64,000 nt of DNA. It comes from Pseudoalteromonas marina (GTDB taxonomy: Bacteria > Pseudomonadota > Gammaproteobacteria > Enterobacterales > Alteromonadaceae). The stretch is from assembly GCF_000238335.3 (NCBI RefSeq), contig NZ_AHCB03000005.1, positions 1,116,001 to 1,180,000 of the forward strand, in the 5' to 3' direction. The notes beneath the pieces were generated by a model. The model had not been told where the DNA came from. It saw only the letters and a list, made by a program, of their open reading frames with translations, and did not search any database. Position numbers and translations under genes: made by a program. Below, piece by piece: positions 9,854 through 18,646 of this stretch (positions are counted from its first letter, which is position 1; every line of letters starts with the position of its first letter).

Positions 9854-9872
9854 GGTTGGGGGTTTTACTTAA

Positions 9873-12800
9873 TTAGCTATTGGTCGTTGTTGGTTGGCCA
9901 TCGACAATAGGGTGTTTACCACGCCACTTACGAATCATTCGTTTTGTATCTTCAAGTGCGACATACTGACACGGTATAAGAATAAGCGTAATCACGGTGG
10001 CAAATAGCACACCAAAGGCGAGTGATACGGCCATAGGTATTACAATTTGTGCCTGTAAACTCGTTTCCATAATAATAGGTAACACGCCAATAAAGGTGGT
10101 CACTGAGGTTAGCAATATAGCTCTAAAACGACGAGCTCCCGCTTGCATAACCGCTTCTTTTATAGGTACACCTTCTGCACGCGCTTTATTTACAAAGTCA
10201 ACCATAACTAACGAATCGTTCACAACAATACCGGCGACCGCAATGATGCCAAACATTGAAAGGCCGCTCATGGTCATTCCTAATACCATATGCCCAAACA
10301 TTGCACCGACCACACCAAATGGAATAACCGACATAATGATCAATGGTTGTGAGTATGAGCGAAGCGGAATGGCTAATAATGCAAATATAATCATTAGTGA
10401 AATTGCAAAATCACGTAATTGCTCATCAGCGCTTTCCATTTCCTCTTGCACTCGACCAGCGACATTACTGGTAACACCTGGGTAATTTTGTAAAAGGGTT
10501 GGTAAATACTCGTCAGTGATTTCTTTTACAATGGCAAAAGGTTCAACTTTATCAGTATTAATGGCTGCCCATACATTAACTGTTCTGTTTGCGTTTTCAC
10601 GGCGGATTCTGTTTACACCATCTACAATGTTGATTTGTGCAACTTCACTTAACGGCACTTCAACACCTGTTGGCGTGATAATACGTGTGCTGTGTATGTT
10701 ACTAATAGAGTTACGTTCGTTTTCAGGGTAGCGGATCATCACTCTGATCTCTTCGCCTTCACGTAAAATACGTTGTGCCTCTAATCCGTAATAACTAAAG
10801 CTAACTTGCGATGCAACGTCTGCAAGGGTCAATCCCATGCTGTATGCAAGTGGTTTTAAATCAAGTTGCACTTCATCGGTAGCGCTTTGTAGTGAGTCGT
10901 TAACATCGCCTACGCCTTCCATGCTTTGTAATTTAGTTTTTAATAACGAAGCAACTTCTTTTAGTTTGTCGGTATCTTTACCTTGCAGTCTAAAACTTAC
11001 GTCGCCGTCATCTCGTCCGCCACCAAATAAGTTATCTTCAATGGTCAACGTTTTAACGCCCGGCAACGGTGGCAATTTTTCACGCCATAATGAGCTAAGA
11101 GTGAAGGTATCAATAGGGCGTTTATCAGGTTCAATGAGCACAGCCATTAATTGTGCAGTGGTACGGCCACGAAGGCTTACCGAGAGGTCACGAATCATTT
11201 TTTGACCGTATTGTGCTTCAAGCTCTTCATCTACACTAAGAAGCACCGCTTCAATTTTTTTAGCTGTTTCAAGTGTTGCTTGCTCTGATGATTCAAGATT
11301 CATTTCTACAACCACACGCGGAAAGTCATGTTGTATTTTAGGGTTTGGTACAAATTTAACTAAACCGCCTGCAAACATGCCTGCGCTCATAATTAAAATA
11401 CATATAAACCCAATAATTACGGTATAGCGATAATGAATACAGTGCCCTATGAAAGGCGTGTAGTAATTTTGAACAAACGATTTAAGGCCTTTATCAACAA
11501 CCATACGCACCTTGTGCAATGGGTTTTTAGGATTAGGTTTACGTGGGTTCATTGCGGCAATATGAGCCGGTAAAATAAGTTTTGATTCAATCAACGAAAA
11601 AATCAAACACAGGATAATAACGACACCAATTGCTTTAGAAAATGCTGCGCCTGGGCCTGATGCCATAGCTTGTGGTAAAAAAGCAGCAATGGTAGTGAGT
11701 ACGCCAAATGTAGCGGGCATTGCAACACGTTTAACACCACGGATTACGTTATCGAGTGAGTGGCCGTGTTTTTCTATTTCGGCACTTGCCGATTCTCCCA
11801 CAACAATTGCATCGTCCACCACAATACCGAGTACAATAATAAAGGCAAATAGCGACACCATATTAATGGTGATATCTAAAAAGCCTATCGGCATGAACAA
11901 AAAGGCACCCAAAAAAGAAACCGGTAAACCCATCATTACCCAAAATGCTAATCTAAGCGGTAAAAACAATGCCAACACCAGCATAACTAAAACACCACCC
12001 CATACCATGTTATCGATCATCATATCGAGACGACCTTGCAGGTAGTAGGTTAAATCAACCATAGGGGTTAGTTTTACGCCTTGTGGTAATTTAGATTCTT
12101 TTTCGGCCATGTAATTTTTAAGTACTTTGGCAACGTCGGTAATGTCTTGATCTTTAGATGCTGCAATATCAAACATTAACGAATTTTTACCATTGTATTT
12201 TGAATATAATAAGCCTTCTTCAAAACCATCGTTAATGGTGGCTACATCGCCTAAATAAATTTGTGCGCCATCAGCAAGGGTAATTAAAGGCAGCTGCTCA
12301 AACTCATTGCCTTTATATGCTTGTTTTTCAACACGCATAGAAATATACCCATTATCTGAACGGATTTGGCCAGCCGACATATTAGTTGAAAAGTTTCTTA
12401 CAGCGTTTGATACATCTCTAAAAGTAAGGCCGTATTCACGCAGTTTGTCGGGGCTAATCTCAATGCCTATTTCATAATTTAAGCCGCTAAAAAAACTGAC
12501 TAAATTAACACCAGGTAAAGCGAGTAATTCATCTTCTAAATCGGTACCTAGTTCTTTTAGTTGGGCATAGGTCATATCCCCATATAGTGCAATAAACATC
12601 ACTTCTTGTTGAAACTTATCGCGCTGAATTATTGGTCTTTCCATACCTGCTGGAAAAGAGTTAATAGAATCTACTTGGGCTTTTATTTCGTCTAAGGCTT
12701 CTTGAAGGTCGTATTTTTCTTCAATTTCAATCCATGCCTGTGCATAACCACGGTTAGAGTAAGTTATAAAGCGTTTAATGCCCTCTAATCCCTCAAGGTT

Positions 12801-13022
12801 TTCTTCAATTTTTATTGTAATGCCTTCTTCAACCTCTTGCGGTGCGGCGCCAGGGTAAACGGCTTGAACACTCACCCAGTTACTTTCAAATTGCGGAAAT
12901 GCTTGCTTACGAATCGTTAAGGCTGTTAATAAACCGCCAACCAGAATAAAAATCATGATTAAATTTGCTGCAACAGGGTTGCGAGCAAACCAGGCAATTA
13001 GGCCCTTTTCAGAGGTACTCAT
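9873..13022 (-). CDS. RND-family multidrug efflux permease
   Basis: Inner-membrane proton-driven exporter of the AcrB/MexB type (HAE-RND). It is 1049 residues long, with the first transmembrane helix after a short N-terminus (FARNPVAANLIMIFILVGG), two large periplasmic loops and the internal duplication of 12 helices. The TM4 proton-relay acids are visible in LGIVVDDAIVVGES, and the matching second-half helix carries AVAGIVVNDSLVMV. The ATG overlaps the stop codon of the adaptor gene by four bases (ATGA), so translation is coupled. No TolC-type outer-membrane gene is nearby; a TolC from elsewhere would complete the pump. The substrates are unknown. Confidence 0.93.
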   Translation of the reverse strand: MSTSEKGLIAWFARNPVAANLIMIFILVGGLLTALTIRKQAFPQFESNWVSVQAVYPGAAPQEVEEGITIKIEENLEGLEGIKRFITYSNRGYAQAWIEIEEKYDLQEALDEIKAQVDSINSFPAGMERPIIQRDKFQQEVMFIALYGDMTYAQLKELGTDLEDELLALPGVNLVSFFSGLNYEIGIEISPDKLREYGLTFRDVSNAVRNFSTNMSAGQIRSDNGYISMRVEKQAYKGNEFEQLPLITLADGAQIYLGDVATINDGFEEGLLYSKYNGKNSLMFDIAASKDQDITDVAKVLKNYMAEKESKLPQGVKLTPMVDLTYYLQGRLDMMIDNMVWGGVLVMLVLALFLPLRLAFWVMMGLPVSFLGAFLFMPIGFLDITINMVSLFAFIIVLGIVVDDAIVVGESASAEIEKHGHSLDNVIRGVKRVAMPATFGVLTTIAAFLPQAMASGPGAAFSKAIGVVIILCLIFSLIESKLILPAHIAAMNPRKPNPKNPLHKVRMVVDKGLKSFVQNYYTPFIGHCIHYRYTVIIGFICILIMSAGMFAGGLVKFVPNPKIQHDFPRVVVEMNLESSEQATLETAKKIEAVLLSVDEELEAQYGQKMIRDLSVSLRGRTTAQLMAVLIEPDKRPIDTFTLSSLWREKLPPLPGVKTLTIEDNLFGGGRDDGDVSFRLQGKDTDKLKEVASLLKTKLQSMEGVGDVNDSLQSATDEVQLDLKPLAYSMGLTLADVASQVSFSYYGLEAQRILREGEEIRVMIRYPENERNSISNIHSTRIITPTGVEVPLSEVAQINIVDGVNRIRRENANRTVNVWAAINTDKVEPFAIVKEITDEYLPTLLQNYPGVTSNVAGRVQEEMESADEQLRDFAISLMIIFALLAIPLRSYSQPLIIMSVIPFGVVGAMFGHMVLGMTMSGLSMFGIIAVAGIVVNDSLVMVDFVNKARAEGVPIKEAVMQAGARRFRAILLTSVTTFIGVLPIIMETSLQAQIVIPMAVSLAFGVLFATVITLILIPCQYVALEDTKRMIRKWRGKHPIVDGQPTTTNS

Positions 13023-14200
13023 AGGGTGTCCTCTTTAAGAGCAAGCTGTGTTACTTCACCTTGTTTGTCATCTTCATCCGTTTTAACAGCCATTCCTTCG
13101 CTTGGGTATTCTAGTGCTGAGGTAATCAACTGTTCACCTAGTTGTAATCCTTGATCGGCTATTACCATGCCATCTTGTTCACGAACAATATTCAGTGTTT
13201 TAAAGCTTAGAGTATTGTTCGCGTTTAAAATGGCAATTTGTTTATCTTTAACAAGGTGATGCGGGACAATAATTGCGTTATCAAGGGCTCTGCCCTCAAT
13301 GGTTGCATTAATGTATGAACCAAAACGTAGTGGCTTAGTGTTATCGGCGTATGGCGTTGGCAGTTGCGCAACTAAATAACTCATGCGGCTCACTTGATCT
13401 ATTACGCCTTCGCTGCGCACAACTTCGGCCTGCCATGACGTTTGCTTGCCGGCAAATTCAGCATTAAGGGTAACGGTTGCACCAATGCCTCCATTGGCTA
13501 GGTATTGCATTTCGCTATCTGCTACAGGTAAACGTACTTCTGCCACCGATGTGGCACTTAATGCGCCAAAGCTACTGCCCGGGTTTACTACAGAGCCTAA
13601 GCTTATTGTGCGTGCGTTAATAATAGCGTCGTATGGGGCTTTTATATAAGTGCGTTCAAGGTTACGCTTTGCACGTTTAACACTGGCTTGGGCAGAGCGG
13701 TAACGCGCTAGCTTTTCGGCTAATTGCGGTTTACGTAAATAAAGCTCTGATGCAGTTGAGTCACTTGAGTCTGATTTAATACGTTCCCATTCAGCTTTTG
13801 CTACATGCGCTTGGGCACGTTCTATTTCAAGGGCTGAACTTGCTTGAGCAAGGCCGGCTTGTGCTTCAATAAAATCGGCTTCGTAATCATTTGGATCAAT
13901 TCGTGCTAATATGTCGCCTTGTTTTACAAATGCACCTTCAACAAATTCATCTGCTACGGAAATAACTTGGCCACTAACTTGTGCAATTAGCTCGGTACGG
14001 TCTTTAGGTTTTACAACTCCGTACGATTTTACGTCGAGTGTTATTGCATCAATGTTGACTGTTTGCGCAGCAACCAGTGGACGAGTATCTTGCGCTGGTT
14101 TTTCTTCAGGCGGGGTTTTCATATTTGAAAAGCCAATTGCCAGTGCAATTCCGGCAGCTAAAACTGCGATTGGAAGAACAATTTGTTTTTTAGTAGCCAC
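13019..14200 (-). CDS. RND efflux periplasmic adaptor (membrane fusion protein)
   Basis: HlyD/AcrA-type adaptor that links the RND permease to an outer-membrane channel. An N-terminal hydrophobic anchor (IVLPIAVLAAGIALAIGF) is followed by a lipoyl half-motif (SGQVISVADEFVEGAFVKQGDILARI), an alpha-helical hairpin (about residues 110-180) and the second lipoyl half (RTYIKAPYDAIINAR), then beta-barrel domains. The frame extends upstream to 14278, but I prefer the GTG at 14198-14200 because AAGGA lies at proper spacing; an ATG at 14215 lies inside that ribosome binding site. It is the first gene of the two-gene operon. Confidence 0.9.
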   Translation of the reverse strand: MATKKQIVLPIAVLAAGIALAIGFSNMKTPPEEKPAQDTRPLVAAQTVNIDAITLDVKSYGVVKPKDRTELIAQVSGQVISVADEFVEGAFVKQGDILARIDPNDYEADFIEAQAGLAQASSALEIERAQAHVAKAEWERIKSDSSDSTASELYLRKPQLAEKLARYRSAQASVKRAKRNLERTYIKAPYDAIINARTISLGSVVNPGSSFGALSATSVAEVRLPVADSEMQYLANGGIGATVTLNAEFAGKQTSWQAEVVRSEGVIDQVSRMSYLVAQLPTPYADNTKPLRFGSYINATIEGRALDNAIIVPHHLVKDKQIAILNANNTLSFKTLNIVREQDGMVIADQGLQLGEQLITSALEYPSEGMAVKTDEDDKQGEVTQLALKEDTL

Positions 14201-14368
14201 AAGGCATTCCTTCATAAAAGTGGTGATAGGGCAATAATACGCAATAAAGTGTTTACAAGGCGTTTGAAGATGTAACAAAGCATTACATATGTGTATTACA
14301 AATAAATATTTGGCTCTAAAAAGGAGTCTGTATTGTTAAATATGTGGTTAATTTAAACTGAGGGTGTT

Positions 14369-14632
14369 ATGAAAACAGAGCCAATGGCGTGTCGATTGGG
14401 CTGCGGTGCATGTTGCATTGCGCCAAGTATTAGCTCGCCAATACCGGGTATGCCAAATGGCAAAAAGGCCGGAGAACGTTGTATTCAGCTAGATGAGCGC
14501 AATTTATGTAAGTTATTTGGTGATGAGTCTCGACCAAAAGTATGCAGTGATTTTAGTGCCACAGTTGATGTGTGTGGGTCAACTAATGCAGAGGCTCTTG
14601 CGCTTATCACGGAGCTTGAGCAATTAACTTAG
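14369..14632 (+). CDS. YkgJ-type cysteine-cluster protein
   Basis: An 87-residue protein with the spaced cysteines of the YkgJ (UPF0153) family: CRLGCGACC near the N-terminus, then C in GERCIQL, C in NLCKLFG and C in PKVCSDF. The family is thought to bind a metal or iron-sulfur cluster through these Cys residues; its reaction is not established. The ATG is preceded by GAGGGTGTT. It is transcribed divergently from the RND operon. Confidence 0.85.
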   Translation: MKTEPMACRLGCGACCIAPSISSPIPGMPNGKKAGERCIQLDERNLCKLFGDESRPKVCSDFSATVDVCGSTNAEALALITELEQLT

Positions 14633-14753
14633 TTGGTGTGTTCAATACACACATAGTTACATTTAACTACTACCGAGTAACTTTTTTAAGTTATTAAAAG
14701 CTGCGCTTTTCACGCGAGCGAGCTCTACGTCTACTACAAATGTGCAGTTATAC

Positions 14754-15045
14754 GGCTATTTTATAGACGTAAAGCATGCTTACGTTATTGGCAAAGACGT
14801 AAAAGTGATTTATTCACAAAGAGGGTAAGAGGCGCTGCGCTTTTAGAGAAAGTGACAAACATAAAAGTTGATCATGAGTTTAGGTTTACTCTTTTACTCT
14901 TCATTCATTTCTCTTTGTGCAGTAATTTTGTCTTTGCCATAGTAAAAGGCGAATACTTTCAAATTGATGGATGAAGCCATTAAAGTGAACGATTCACAAA
15001 GAGGATAAGAGGCGCTGCGCTCTTAGAGCAAAGATTAATTGAATA
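14754..15045. repeat. Dispersed intergenic repeat, copies A and B
   Basis: Two copies of the same module lie about 180 bases apart. Each has TTCACAAAGAGG(G/A)TAAGAGGCGCTG in two adjoining blocks and then a run ending in TTAGAG. Related modules occur at 21128-21364 and 39195-39610 in other intergenic spacers, so this is a dispersed family rather than a local duplication. The GGCGCTGCGC core is partly self-complementary. No coding capacity is seen. Confidence 0.65.
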
Positions 15046-15154
15046 AATCTTAACTATTCTTTCAGGTTTGATTTTTAGATTTTGCTCAAAACGAATATTC
15101 GCATATGTGGCATGAGCAGACATCGAAGGTTTTTAATGTCTGAAGTCAAGATTT

Positions 15155-15199
15155 GACCCCATTCACCTCGACCCCATTCACCTCGACCCCATTCACCTT
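15155..15199. repeat. Three 15-bp tandem repeats
   Basis: The unit GACCCCATTCACCTC occurs three times head to tail (15155-15169, 15170-15184, 15185-15199; the last copy ends in T instead of C). It lies about 60 bases before the first attC-like site and may be a remnant of a mobile element end or a replication-slippage product. Confidence 0.85.
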
Positions 15200-15257
15200 A
15201 AACGGAGTTCTAACTTTTGCTAATTGTTCCCTTGGTAAACTCATATCTTCCCTCGTC

Positions 15258-15361
15258 TTATAACGCTTACAATAACGGGAAAACCGAGTGCTTTGGCACA
15301 AGGTGCCTGCGAGGATTTTTTCCAATGAGCGAAGCGAATTCTGTTAATTGTTTTGTTAGTT
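15258..15361 (-). other. attC-like site 1 (3-prime of the 281-codon frame)
   Basis: The ends carry TTATAAC and GTTAGTT, in the positions of integron core sites. The inner arms match imperfectly (TAACGCTTACAATAACGG against the reverse complement TAACAAAACAATTAACAG). The right core site overlaps the TAA stop of the minus-strand gene, which is the normal place for a cassette attC. The length is about 104 bases. Confidence 0.6.
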
Positions 15362-16162
15362 TCCATTTTCACCAAACTTATTCAACAACTTTTCAGTTAG
15401 CATTTGCGCCTGTTCAATATCTTGAAATTCCATATTTTGATGAATACGCTGCTTGATAAAATCTAATTTCAAGTAAATATCGTTATCCTCTACTATTTTT
15501 AACCCAAAGTCTGCATATGCTATGACTTTTAAATAGTTTGGGTTTCCAGTGTCAGGATCGTAATTTTGATACTCTTTTACCAGCCTTAATATTGACTGCT
15601 CTCCACCAGTCAAAGCAACACTTTCGGAAAGGCGGTATTTCAATTTATTAAATTTAACTCTTTGCTTTATTGTCTCTTCTCTGCTTAATTCATCTAAGCC
15701 TTTACTTTGAAAATATTCTCTATCCGAAACAGCCCATAACTCTGCTACGGCATTATCGGAACCTAATTCAATTGCTTTAAAAAGTAATTCAACAAAATCA
15801 TCAGATATAAAATTAAATTGTGAACAGCGCTCAAAACGAGACAAAACCTCTTCGATATACTCGTAGGGCTCACCCACCTCATTTACTTTGCTCATCCATT
15901 TATCAAGTTCATCTTGAGTTTTGGGTATTGCGCTGCAACGACGTATTTCTTTTGCTTCAAGTAAGTATTCTTCTGCTGATGCAAGTTCACTAACACCTAT
16001 ATCAGTTTCAATCGTTGATTTTTCTTTGCGCTTTAAGTCTTTAGAAACTGCGTTTTCACTATCATTTTTATCGCTAAACTTTTCAATTTCACTATGTTCT
16101 TTTGTAATAAAATAGAAAACAACTAAGGCCAAAATTGATATAGCAAGAGCAAATTTTTTCAC
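15356..16162 (-). CDS. Cassette gene: membrane-anchored protein of unknown function
   Basis: I do not recognise the family. About 268 residues: a short N-terminal hydrophobic anchor (FALAISILALVVFYFI) and a long charged, mostly helical region after it. It is predicted to be a single-pass membrane protein with its bulk on one side, probably the periplasm. The frame runs upstream to a TTG at 16201, but that lies inside the neighbouring attC site; the GTG at 16160-16162, preceded by CGAGG, is a better start and gives MKKFALAIS at the N-terminus. The stop codon overlaps the attC-like site at its 3-prime end. Confidence 0.6.
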   Translation of the reverse strand: MKKFALAISILALVVFYFITKEHSEIEKFSDKNDSENAVSKDLKRKEKSTIETDIGVSELASAEEYLLEAKEIRRCSAIPKTQDELDKWMSKVNEVGEPYEYIEEVLSRFERCSQFNFISDDFVELLFKAIELGSDNAVAELWAVSDREYFQSKGLDELSREETIKQRVKFNKLKYRLSESVALTGGEQSILRLVKEYQNYDPDTGNPNYLKVIAYADFGLKIVEDNDIYLKLDFIKQRIHQNMEFQDIEQAQMLTEKLLNKFGENGN

Positions 16163-16177
16163 GAAACCTCGACAGGA

Positions 16178-16276
16178 AACTAACGCCCCAAGAAGGGGCA
16201 ATTACCGCAGGCTAAAATACGGAACGAAGTGACGGGAGCCTGCGCGTAATTGTCCCGCTTACTTGGTTTGTTAGGT
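16178..16276 (-). other. attC-like site 2
   Basis: The outer sites are AACTAAC (16178-16184) and GTTAGGT (16270-16276, a perfect GTTRRRY on the plus strand). The inner arms CGCCCCAAGAAGGGGCAATTAC and GTAATTGTCCCGCTTACTTGG pair imperfectly, and the centre holds CGCAGGCT paired with AGCCTGCG. It begins one base after the stop codon of the 118-codon gene, as in integron cassettes. Confidence 0.75.
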
Positions 16277-16277
16277 G

Positions 16278-16634
16278 TTACCTGCAAGACCACTTAATAT
16301 CATCAATGCCATCAGTTTCTTCTAAAACCTCTCTAACGGCATTCAAAAGTACCCTAGCCAACTCAATAGGAGCTTTATTTCTGACGAAAAAACCTTTGGC
16401 ATATGGTTCGAGAAAACACTGCCACTCTGTTTGCGAACTTTCTACGTTACCACAGCATAATCGGTATTCGTTGTCGTCCAGACAGTACTCAACATACCAG
16501 CCCCAATCCTCATATTCTGGATAGGAAGTAATGATACCTTTTTGTGCCAACTTCTTACTTATCCAAAATGCTAATTCAGCCCCAAAAACCCCAGGGTTAA
16601 CCTGAGAATCATCAGGTAAAAATGGTTTGAACAT
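16278..16634 (-). CDS. Cassette gene: small soluble protein of unknown function
   Basis: A 118-residue acidic protein rich in aromatic residues and with five Cys (including YRLCCGN and KWSCR at the very end). No signal peptide or transmembrane segment. I cannot name the family. The start ATG at 16634 lacks a strong ribosome binding site. The stop codon abuts attC-like site 2, and only 42 bases separate it from the upstream cassette gene, without a full attC between them. Confidence 0.6.
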   Translation of the reverse strand: MFKPFLPDDSQVNPGVFGAELAFWISKKLAQKGIITSYPEYEDWGWYVEYCLDDNEYRLCCGNVESSQTEWQCFLEPYAKGFFVRNKAPIELARVLLNAVREVLEETDGIDDIKWSCR

Positions 16635-16676
16635 TTCGGACTTAAAATTTGTCCTATTAATCAGTTTGTTATCTTT

Positions 16677-17324
16677 CTATTCCTTACTCGATATTGATGA
16701 GAACTCTTTAAAAACAACTTCAGAAAGAGAATGTACATCCGCTCTAATTTGCTTCCACGCCCTCATTACGTCTTGCTCTGAATAATCTTTAGGATTACGT
16801 ATATGTGGATTTTCACCACTCTTTCTATCGGCCAAATATATTTCGTCACCTAAAATAAGCTCTGAGAGCAAGCAGGCCCATGTAGATCTAACTTTTCGAA
16901 GTTGGTCACAAACTGCCATAGTTGATTCTAAACTTATCGCCTTAGAGTGACCAAGCATTCTTGTGTTTACCCATAACTTTGAAGCATGCATCTCAATTGA
17001 ATCTTGAGTTTCCTTTATATTACCGTGATATTTGAAAATGCGTGTCCCTACGTTCTCAGTCAAATGATCAATATGGGTTAATGCATCTAGAGACTCTTTT
17101 AGGTACGAAGAATGTTTTTCTGAGATTTCCTTTCTCAGATGTTCCACAAAAGAGCTGTTATCATTTAGTTCTTTTTGCAATTTTACAATTGTTTTCTGTC
17201 TTTCATTGCTTAGGTATAGGTTCACTATTGAAAACAACCCAGCTATGATTGCGCCAACCATGGCAGCTATTACTTTTGTTTCTAACCCGGAAATAAGTAA
17301 CGATAAATTTTTAAGCTCTTCCAA
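16677..17324 (-). CDS. Cassette gene: membrane-anchored coiled-coil protein of unknown function
   Basis: A 215-residue protein with one hydrophobic segment near the N-terminus (VIAAMVGAIIAGLFSIVNLYL), then a predicted coiled coil (RQKTIVKLQKELNDN and following) and a helical C-terminal domain. The start is a TTG at 17324, supported by GGAGG seven bases upstream and about ten bases inside the cassette from the core site, a typical position for a cassette gene's own ribosome binding site. Function unknown. Its 3-prime end lacks a complete attC; only AGATAACAAAC remains after the stop. Confidence 0.6.
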   Translation of the reverse strand: MEELKNLSLLISGLETKVIAAMVGAIIAGLFSIVNLYLSNERQKTIVKLQKELNDNSSFVEHLRKEISEKHSSYLKESLDALTHIDHLTENVGTRIFKYHGNIKETQDSIEMHASKLWVNTRMLGHSKAISLESTMAVCDQLRKVRSTWACLLSELILGDEIYLADRKSGENPHIRNPKDYSEQDVMRAWKQIRADVHSLSEVVFKEFSSISSKE

Positions 17325-17453
17325 GCCAAGGCCTCCTAGAAAGATAACGCCTCACTAAGAGGCTAAAAATTGTTGGTTATAATATGCGAGGTACGAGCAA
17401 GAACCAACTGTTTTTAGTGATCTTCACCCGATAAAGTGGACACCGTCCACGTT

Positions 17454-18341
17454 TTAATTAACTGCCGATTCAAACTCGGCAGGTGATTTATATCCTAAAC
17501 TCGAATGCAATCGCTGTCTATTGTAAAAATAATTTAGGTAAACCTTTAATTTTGATAATAGTTTACCGCTGCTCTCAAATTTATTTCCTCGAATTAAATC
17601 TGCTTTAAGCGAATGAAAGAACGACTCGACTTCTGCGTTGTCAGTACAGCACCCAGGCCTATTCATACTGGCTTTGATGTTTTTGCTAGCCAAATACTTT
17701 TGTACAACGTGAGCACGGTATTCTGCACCTCGGTCAGTGTGAAATAATACACTTTCTGTTGGCTGTCGTTTTTTTATCGCAAGCCTTAGCGCCTTTAACG
17801 TAAGCTCCGTTGTTTTGTTTTTACCAAACGCCCAGCCGATTACTCGACGTGAATATAAGTCGATAACCACTGCAAGGTAATGCCAACGAGCACCGACTTT
17901 TAAATACGTAATATCGCCAGACCACTGTTGGTTGATTGCCGTGGCCTTTTCACTACCTTTGCGTTTATTTTCTATCTCTTTATAAAAGAACTTAACCTTC
18001 GCCGGTTTGCTGTAAGTCTTAAGCGCCCTAGCTCTTAAACCGTTTTCTCGCATTAAGCGGGCAACACGTTTTTGGCTTGTGTTAACACCTTCTTTTTTTA
18101 GCGCATGAAATACGCGTGGGCTACCATAGGTTTGATGATTGACATTGAAGACGTGTTTTATCTTCAGCAACAAATTAGCATCTGACAGCGCTCTAGCTGA
18201 CACTGTACGCTCACGCCAAGCATAAAACCCACTACGCGACACATTAAGCCAAGAACACAAGTATTTGACGCCTAAGGCTTGTCCGAACTTTTGGATGAAT
18301 CCAAATCGTTCTGATGTACTTCCGCCAGATACCGTTGCCAC
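17454..18341 (-). CDS. IS3-family transposase OrfB (DDE integrase domain)
   Basis: The catalytic part of the transposase, with an rve-type integrase core. The first Asp is in SGDITYLKVG, the second in LFHTDRGAEY and the Glu in DNAEVESFFHSLK, about 35 residues apart as in the DD(35)E class. The N-terminal HTH_21-like segment contains YGSPRVFHALKKEGV. The frame begins at a GTG just after the slippery sequence, but the functional protein is expected to be the OrfAB fusion made by a -1 frameshift at 18341-18347. Confidence 0.92.
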   Translation of the reverse strand: MATVSGGSTSERFGFIQKFGQALGVKYLCSWLNVSRSGFYAWRERTVSARALSDANLLLKIKHVFNVNHQTYGSPRVFHALKKEGVNTSQKRVARLMRENGLRARALKTYSKPAKVKFFYKEIENKRKGSEKATAINQQWSGDITYLKVGARWHYLAVVIDLYSRRVIGWAFGKNKTTELTLKALRLAIKKRQPTESVLFHTDRGAEYRAHVVQKYLASKNIKASMNRPGCCTDNAEVESFFHSLKADLIRGNKFESSGKLLSKLKVYLNYFYNRQRLHSSLGYKSPAEFESAVN

Positions 18342-18646
18342 TTTTTTAGCAGGTCATTCTCCTGCTTGAGACGCTCATTTTCTTTCTTAAGCTTTTGAAT
18401 GTTATCCAGCTCTTTTTTTGTTGGGAGTTTACTCATTGTTTTGTTGTTGCTTTGATAGCGCGGCGTGTTTTTAAACTTACCTTCTCGATATTCTTTTCGC
18501 CAACGACTAAGCATTAACGGATGAATATCCAGCGCCTCGGCAACGTCCTTTGACATGACATCGTCTCGTAAGCTTAGTTCGACTGCTTTGATTTTGAAAT
18601 TAACGGGGTAAAACCATGTCTTTCTGGGTTGGGTATATCTAGGCAT
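18272..18646 (-). CDS. IS3-family transposase OrfA (helix-turn-helix)
   Basis: A 124-residue DNA-binding subunit with a HTH motif (MSKDVAEALDIHPLMLSRWRKE) and a C-terminal leucine-zipper-like coiled coil (IQKLKKENERLKQENDLL). It binds the IS ends and regulates transposition. Its 3-prime end overlaps orfB by 70 bases in the -1 frame. The ATG at 18646 lies 52 bases from the right IS end. Confidence 0.9.
   Translation of the reverse strand: MPRYTQPRKTWFYPVNFKIKAVELSLRDDVMSKDVAEALDIHPLMLSRWRKEYREGKFKNTPRYQSNNKTMSKLPTKKELDNIQKLKKENERLKQENDLLKKWQRYLAEVHQNDLDSSKSSDKP
18341..18347 (-). other. Probable -1 ribosomal frameshift site in the IS element
   Basis: On the minus strand the sequence is AAAAAAG, read in orfA as CTA AAA AAG. 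Slipping one base back puts the ribosome into the orfB frame at GTG GCA ACG. A AAA AAG is a standard slippery heptamer of IS3-family elements. Confidence 0.8.

Larger units (their letters stand above)
9460..9872. other. Spacer with a doubtful small ORF and a terminator
   Basis: This 413-base stretch separates the hydrolase from the RND permease. It holds the promoter of the hydrolase gene, a possible small membrane-protein frame on the minus strand (9564-9692) and the terminator of the RND operon (9824-9853). Confidence 0.5.
14633..15257. other. Repeat-rich non-coding spacer left of the cassette cluster
   Basis: No gene is supported here. The stretch holds two copies of a dispersed repeat whose core is AAGAGGCGCTGCGC (14827-14840 and 15007-15020), each preceded by TTCACAAAGAGG, plus a copy of a CTCTTTGTG-ending module near 14890-14920, then three 15-bp tandem repeats at 15155-15199. 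It marks the junction between core genes and the integron-like cassettes. Confidence 0.6.

Noticed and set aside
15217-15456. Plus-strand 79-codon frame across the left cassette boundary
   Set aside because: It runs through attC-like site 1 and into the antisense of the 281-codon gene; no ribosome binding site and no recognisable protein.
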